Of a DNA stretch of 64,000 nt, positions 59,624 through 64,000 are shown piece by piece (within the stretch, counting starts at the first letter, position 1; every line of letters starts with the position of its first letter). A program made the translations under genes and the position numbers. Source of the DNA: Lophius americanus. Lineage: Eukaryota; Chordata; Actinopteri; Lophiiformes; Lophiidae. The stretch lies in assembly GCA_037951165.1 (NCBI GenBank), contig JBBDHG010000008.1, positions 11,503,501 through 11,567,500 of the forward strand. The letters are read 5' to 3'. The notes beneath the pieces are model-generated. The model made no database searches, was not told the DNA's origin, and saw only the letters and a program-made list of their open reading frames with translations.

Positions 59624-61580
59624 CTGCAAGTAAACAGAAGAGAAAAGTGGCTCAAATAAAAATAAACAGCCATCAGCAGCTTTTAGGGAAATGAAAACAG
59701 TCTGCATGGGAATCATCTCCTCTCGCCATATAACTGGTGGGCATTCAAAAAGTGTGCAGATGCTTGATCTGCTTCTTTGTGAATAACAGGAAGTGAAACA
59801 TAATCATAGCTAAAGAAATCCTCTTTAGATGGATAATTGGTCGTAAAAAAAGCTCCTGCTCAAAAAGAAAATCCTCTTTAAAAGAAATGGGCCAAATCAA
59901 TCACTAGCCAGTTTGAAAGAAATATGAATAAGTTAGGTTAGAGGATCCATCGTTAGAGCTATTATAGCTTCAAGACAGACATCTGGATTGGATGAACATC
60001 TTTGTGTCCAATTCACTTTGTTGCTTCATGTGTTGCCTAACAGCACTGCCTTACCGTTGTAAATAGATTTTTTATTGAATTTATCCCATCGCAGATTAAA
60101 TCCACTTGGGTCTTTTCATTAGCTCTTGAAAAGTAAACACCAGAACACAACCGTACAGGCACACAGAGAGCTGAGGTCTGGCTTACAGGCAGCCTGCCAC
60201 AGACCTGCATGCTCAGAATACGCTTGTTATATACATGCTCCAGTCTCGTGCAACAAACAAATGATTCAAGTGGCTAATTTTTACCATATCAACCCTTAGT
60301 TTTGTGAAATGTACCGTGTTGCATTACCACCCTCTGGGAAACCTCTATTCAACCTCTCTAAAATGTTCTTCACTCACGCATGAGAACATGAGCGTCCCAT
60401 GGAAATTTGTCAAAAGCACCAAAACTACCTTGAAGGAGACGCTCCGAGACAAAGTCAAATTGAGTTTGCTGTTTTGTCCATAAACGATAAAGAAGCCATT
60501 GTTTAACCACAGTTAATACATAGCAGGTAAATCTCAGCGGTGTCAAACAGAAACAGATTCAGTCTTTTTGGATGGCCACAAAAATACGGCCTGCAGTTTG
60601 AGTATTAATTCATTTGGGTAAAAAACCTTTGTGCTGGATTCATCAGGCCAGTATGTAAGGGGAGGTTGCCATAACATGTTGAAACACTGCTGCATTAATA
60701 ATTTACAGTACGTGTCTTTGACAGAGTGTGTAAATACACATGGATGTTCACACACATACATTTAAATACTGTGAGAATGTGCCAAGTGTCTGTTTGGGGA
60801 GGGCACTATCTCAACTGATTATTCTAGACTTTAAATAAGCTCATGATAAATTTGGTGTCAAAACATTACAAAAATTCAGGCTTTTCTATGAAGTGCTTTC
60901 CTGAGATGGGAGGAAAGTCTCTACGACAGCTTATCGATCATTATGGGATACTAAAGAGTCATAATTATAAAATCCTCGAGATGGGAAAGCAGCTAGCAGC
61001 TCCTTAAAAGGAACCTGACCTATCCCAATAGTGTATGTTACTGACTAAACTTTATACAGTGGAAAATGACTATTTGTACAAAATATGACTTCTTTGGACA
61101 CTGTGAAAATATTTATATTAAAATATTTATGTCAGGACTATTTGGAAGTTAGGGGACTCGATATGAAAGTTCTCCCAATGGCCAAAATGTGATTAAATGC
61201 ACTCTAGAGTACCTCCAGCGAACAAAATGTGATATGGGGAAAAGTTTCCTTTCCTTCCTGTAGACAGAAGGTAATGTGATGTAACTCCATCTACATTGCC
61301 TTTCCAATGAAGAAATTGGGATGAAATCCATTCTAAGATGCCATATAGAGAACAAACCTAGTATTGTACCTTCAAAGTTCTATATATGTAGAGAAAAAAA
61401 TATTAAATAGCCTCTAAGCTGCTGCACTAAAAGGACCTATGAGGTGTTTTTCTTTAATCTTAAATAGATGCCTAGATTTATGTGTACGGTAACAAGCCAG
61501 AAGATACGATTTTTGCTCTTAGTTTTAGAGGAATCAGATCAAGTTTTTATCTCTAAAACACAAACAGTGTGGAACCTCAC
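59624..61580 (-). other. fat4: fat4 last intron, phase 1
   Basis: This 1957-bp intron has a GTGAGG donor at its high-coordinate end and a TTACTTGCAG acceptor at its low end. The exon frames on both sides join exactly, so no extra coding exon is required. I see no recognisable transposon here, only AT-rich sequence. Confidence 0.88.
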
Positions 61581-61842
61581 CTGCCGCAGTTTTCTGCTGA
61601 GCAAGACTGGCAGGGATCCCTCCAAGGGAAAATGTTAAAACGCTGAGACCTCCAAAGTCCTGAGTGGCATGCTGCATGACCCTGGAGTGGCTGTTGTCCA
61701 CCCGGAGCACTGTTGCTGAGGAGTTTTTGGTGAGATGCAGAATGTGCCACTGCCCGTCCGACAGCACCACCTCTCCAACAGTCCGCTCCACCTTCCCCCC
61801 GACCCCTGCGTCTGAGATGTACTGGATGTTTCCGTTCTTCAG
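61581..61842 (-). CDS. fat4: fat4 penultimate coding exon: laminin-G domain 2 core
   Basis: This 262-nt exon begins after a TTTTTCAG acceptor (61850-61843) at codon position 1 with Leu-Lys-Asn-Gly. It ends one base into a Gly codon, before a GTGAGG donor (61580-61575). The encoded 87 residues include ISDAGVGGKVERTVGE, LSDGQWHILHLTKNSS and DFGGLSVLTFSLGGIP. These match the laminin-G beta-sandwich pattern: DGQWH strand, LRVD, then a GG-L-FSLGG turn. Splicing to 59623 gives ...TAAG-FDGC with the frame kept, so the two exons are adjacent in the mRNA and the intron is phase 1. The open frame continues past the acceptor on genomic DNA to 62016, but that part is intron and has no laminin-G pattern. 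The first part of this laminin-G domain must lie on an exon beyond 64000. Confidence 0.93.
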
Positions 61843-62580
61843 CTGAAAAATGGAGCAGAGATGGAATGTGAGTGCGTGGGTAATGCATGAGCACTGAGGG
61901 TGAGTGGAAGATATTTTAAAATTACATTTTACCTCATAAATAAAAATACATATTTTGAACTTAAATGCCACTTTATTCATGGTGCATAAAGCAACAGACC
62001 TATTCTGTGTATTCAATCATCTCTGAAGGACTCTCCTTGTCCAGAGAGCATGATTTAGTTACTTATGATAATTCATTTATATTGTTTCAGTTTCATGTGG
62101 AAACTCATTTTTTCTGGAAAACCATACAGAACACCTCGTGCATCCTCTCATGGATGAGTAGTCAAATAGTACGGCCTAGACTGAGATAATATTTATTATG
62201 ATTGGCGTTGTATAAAAAACTTATTTGAATTTATTTCAGTTAGCCAACTAAATTAGCCAAATGTACATATTACAAACTCTATCTGGGCTTTTCAATTCTG
62301 ATTTATTCTGGTTTACATTTATTTAATTCCTGCTGATGTAATGCTGTGTGAATACTGAGCGTGGTCAAATCACTAGTAACTCATTATTTATCAATGGTCA
62401 TCACTGGAGGACAAAACCAAATATGTAGAACCACATCATGTGACAGGGAGACCAGGAGGTGCTCCAATTAAATCCTTTTTTCCCCTTTTTTAACCTTCAT
62501 CAAAAGAAACTGACTGAATGTCATCACACTCAGTAAACAATTCACAATGTGTGCTAGGAATCCGGTCAGGTTGGCCCATA

Positions 62581-62685
62581 GTGGCGGCCCACCCACTGCT
62601 CCCTCGGGGAAGGGATAAATGCAGAGAACCAATTTCTCTACGTTCTACTGATTTCTACTGCTTGAATGTATGTGACAAATAACAG
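62581..62685 (+). repeat. SINE family 1 body/tail, plus strand, in fat4 intron
   Basis: GTGGCGGCCCACCCACTGCT, CCCTCGGGGAAGGGATAAATG and a TGTATGTGACAAATAA ending match the body and tail of the SINEs at 14100 and 29671. The tRNA-like head is absent (5' truncation). Confidence 0.65.
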
Positions 62686-62849
62686 CTGCTGCTTCTTCTT
62701 TCCCTTTTTTCAATAGATATATCCATTTCCAAAAAGTGTATCCGTCAATACTTCCATGCTTTTTTTTAACCTTTACATTGAAACTGCCGCAAAGAGGCGT
62801 CTAATGCAATGACAAATGCCACCGATCCTTAATGTTAATTTGATAAGTC

Positions 62850-63260
62850 TAAAACTATTTCATCAATGATTTTAATTTTTTTTACCCCAATACATCTTTG
62901 TTTGAGGAAGAACTGCATTGATTTTGAGAAAAGTAGGTCGTATATTTAGGACATTTGGGGAGCTTTATCTCCAAATGTTTTTGGGCCCTAATTTCTCAAC
63001 CGTTGGTCTGATTTAGTCCAAATATGCAACATATGAATCGACTCGAGATCTATCTTGTATATATAAGTTTTTACTCTAGCTTTTCATATTTTACTCACTA
63101 GGAGCAGTTTAAAAAATGTAATATTGTTTTTCACTCAAAACCTCAAATTAAACTTGACGAGTTAAATCAGGCTGATTGCTTGTACAACGCAGTGGCTTGG
63201 GGACTTTTCAAAGATATAATGTTTCCGTTGGGAATGACCAACAGGCCCAGTTTACTTTTC
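62850..63260 (-). repeat. Family A interspersed repeat in fat4 intron, inverted
   Basis: ATTTCTCAACCGTTGGTCTG, ATTTAGTCCAAATATGCAAC, ATATTTTACTCACTAGGAGC, AAATCAGGCTGATTGCTTGT and GGGACTTTTCAAAGATATAA follow the inverted family A order. This is the best preserved inverted copy. Confidence 0.72.
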
Positions 63261-64000
63261 AACTTCACTTTTCTTTCTTTGTTGTGGTTGCAGACAACTG
63301 TTGGGTCTTGCTTGAATAATAGCTACATTATGTGCATCAATATGTACCAACATTAAATCTGAGTGTGAGTCTGTCTGTGACTTTTGGGCATAAATGAGCC
63401 ACAAGGCTGATGGGAATGGTGCAGGTATTATGAAGTGTTGGAAAAAAAGCGACATTCTGATGAGGTGTTTGCACCATGTGAAGAATCAGGAGACTATTAA
63501 AGTGATTACATGAAGGTCTGAACCGAAATTAGTAGCAATCCAACCGATGTGTGCTGAATTAATTCAATCTAGACCAAACTGGTGGCTGAGAGCACACCGG
63601 CGTTTATACAGAACCATATGTTCTTCAAGTTAAGTAAGTTTCCTCCTCATATTTTAGAGGTGAGAAGACAGACTGGATAAAATGCTCGTTGCCTAAATCT
63701 GCACATTGTTATAACTCTGCCAGAAGCTCAGCTGTCGATTCTGATGATACATCGACTTATCATGTCAGCGTCCGTCAAGAGTGATGACAGGAAGTCATCT
63801 CTCCTCAAAAAGAACCCAAGCACAGCTTTCAGAAAATCTTTCACAAATCTTTCTGCCGGCGGAACCCGCTGCACTTAATCACATCTTCACAACTGGTGGG
63901 TGTAGCTTATGTTATTCAGACAGATGATGTATGTAGGCTTACTAACATCAAATTCAGAGAAAACATGCTCATTCAAACGCCCACTGGTGAAAACTCTTTC

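Larger units (their letters stand above)
61843..64000 (-). other. fat4: fat4 intron, runs off the window
   Basis: This is sequence upstream (in gene sense) of the laminin-G exon, ending in the TTTTTCAG acceptor. I found no further exon up to the window edge, so the preceding donor is outside. It contains a SINE tail at about 62581-62685 and a family A repeat at about 62850-63260. The last 700 bases (63300-64000) hold nothing I can name. Confidence 0.75.

Overview
The window is vertebrate genomic DNA, almost certainly from a ray-finned (teleost) fish. It is AT-rich, has spliced exons with GT/AG borders, and carries typical fish interspersed repeats: Tc1/mariner relics, tRNA-derived SINEs, and RTE- and L2/CR1-type LINE fragments. 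Nothing prokaryotic was seen, and no CRISPR array, operon or tRNA gene other than SINE heads.

The only gene I can name is fat4, the giant atypical cadherin FAT4, on the minus strand at the right end. Two 3' exons are present: 61842-61581 (second laminin-G domain) and the terminal coding exon 59623-57717 (end of laminin-G, EGF-like repeats, transmembrane helix, whole cytoplasmic tail, stop). They join in frame across a phase-1 intron of about 2 kb. A 3' UTR runs down to a poly(A) signal near 56462. All upstream exons (the cadherin repeats, first laminin-G and other EGF domains) lie beyond position 64000.

Positions 1 to about 56.4 kb look like a gene desert downstream of fat4. The gene-poor region beyond human FAT4 on 4q28 is a comparable arrangement, from memory. 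The desert holds: dead Tc1 copies (about 4.1, 10.3-11.1, 20.8-21.3 and 38.2 kb); LINE fragments (16.2, 19.0-19.5, 35.9-36.1, 41.0-41.8, 46.8-47.1 and 50.2-50.5 kb, plus several 3' tails); two SINE-like families; microsatellites; and a probable MITE at 27.4-28.0 kb. Two further repeat families, here called A and B, I do not recognise. Family A has at least nine diverged pieces in both orientations, and one is split by a SINE. Family B is built of tandem monomers of about 170 bp.

Between the repeats are several more complex, homeobox-site-rich blocks that could be conserved regulatory elements. At 17.2-17.4 kb, plus strand, one short segment has the signature of an isolated terminal exon: splice acceptor, 54-codon frame, poly(A) signal and GT-rich downstream element. 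I found no convincing new multi-gene system. The most useful leads are the family A/B repeats, the orphan terminal exon, the hairpin at 53157-53206 and the candidate enhancers.
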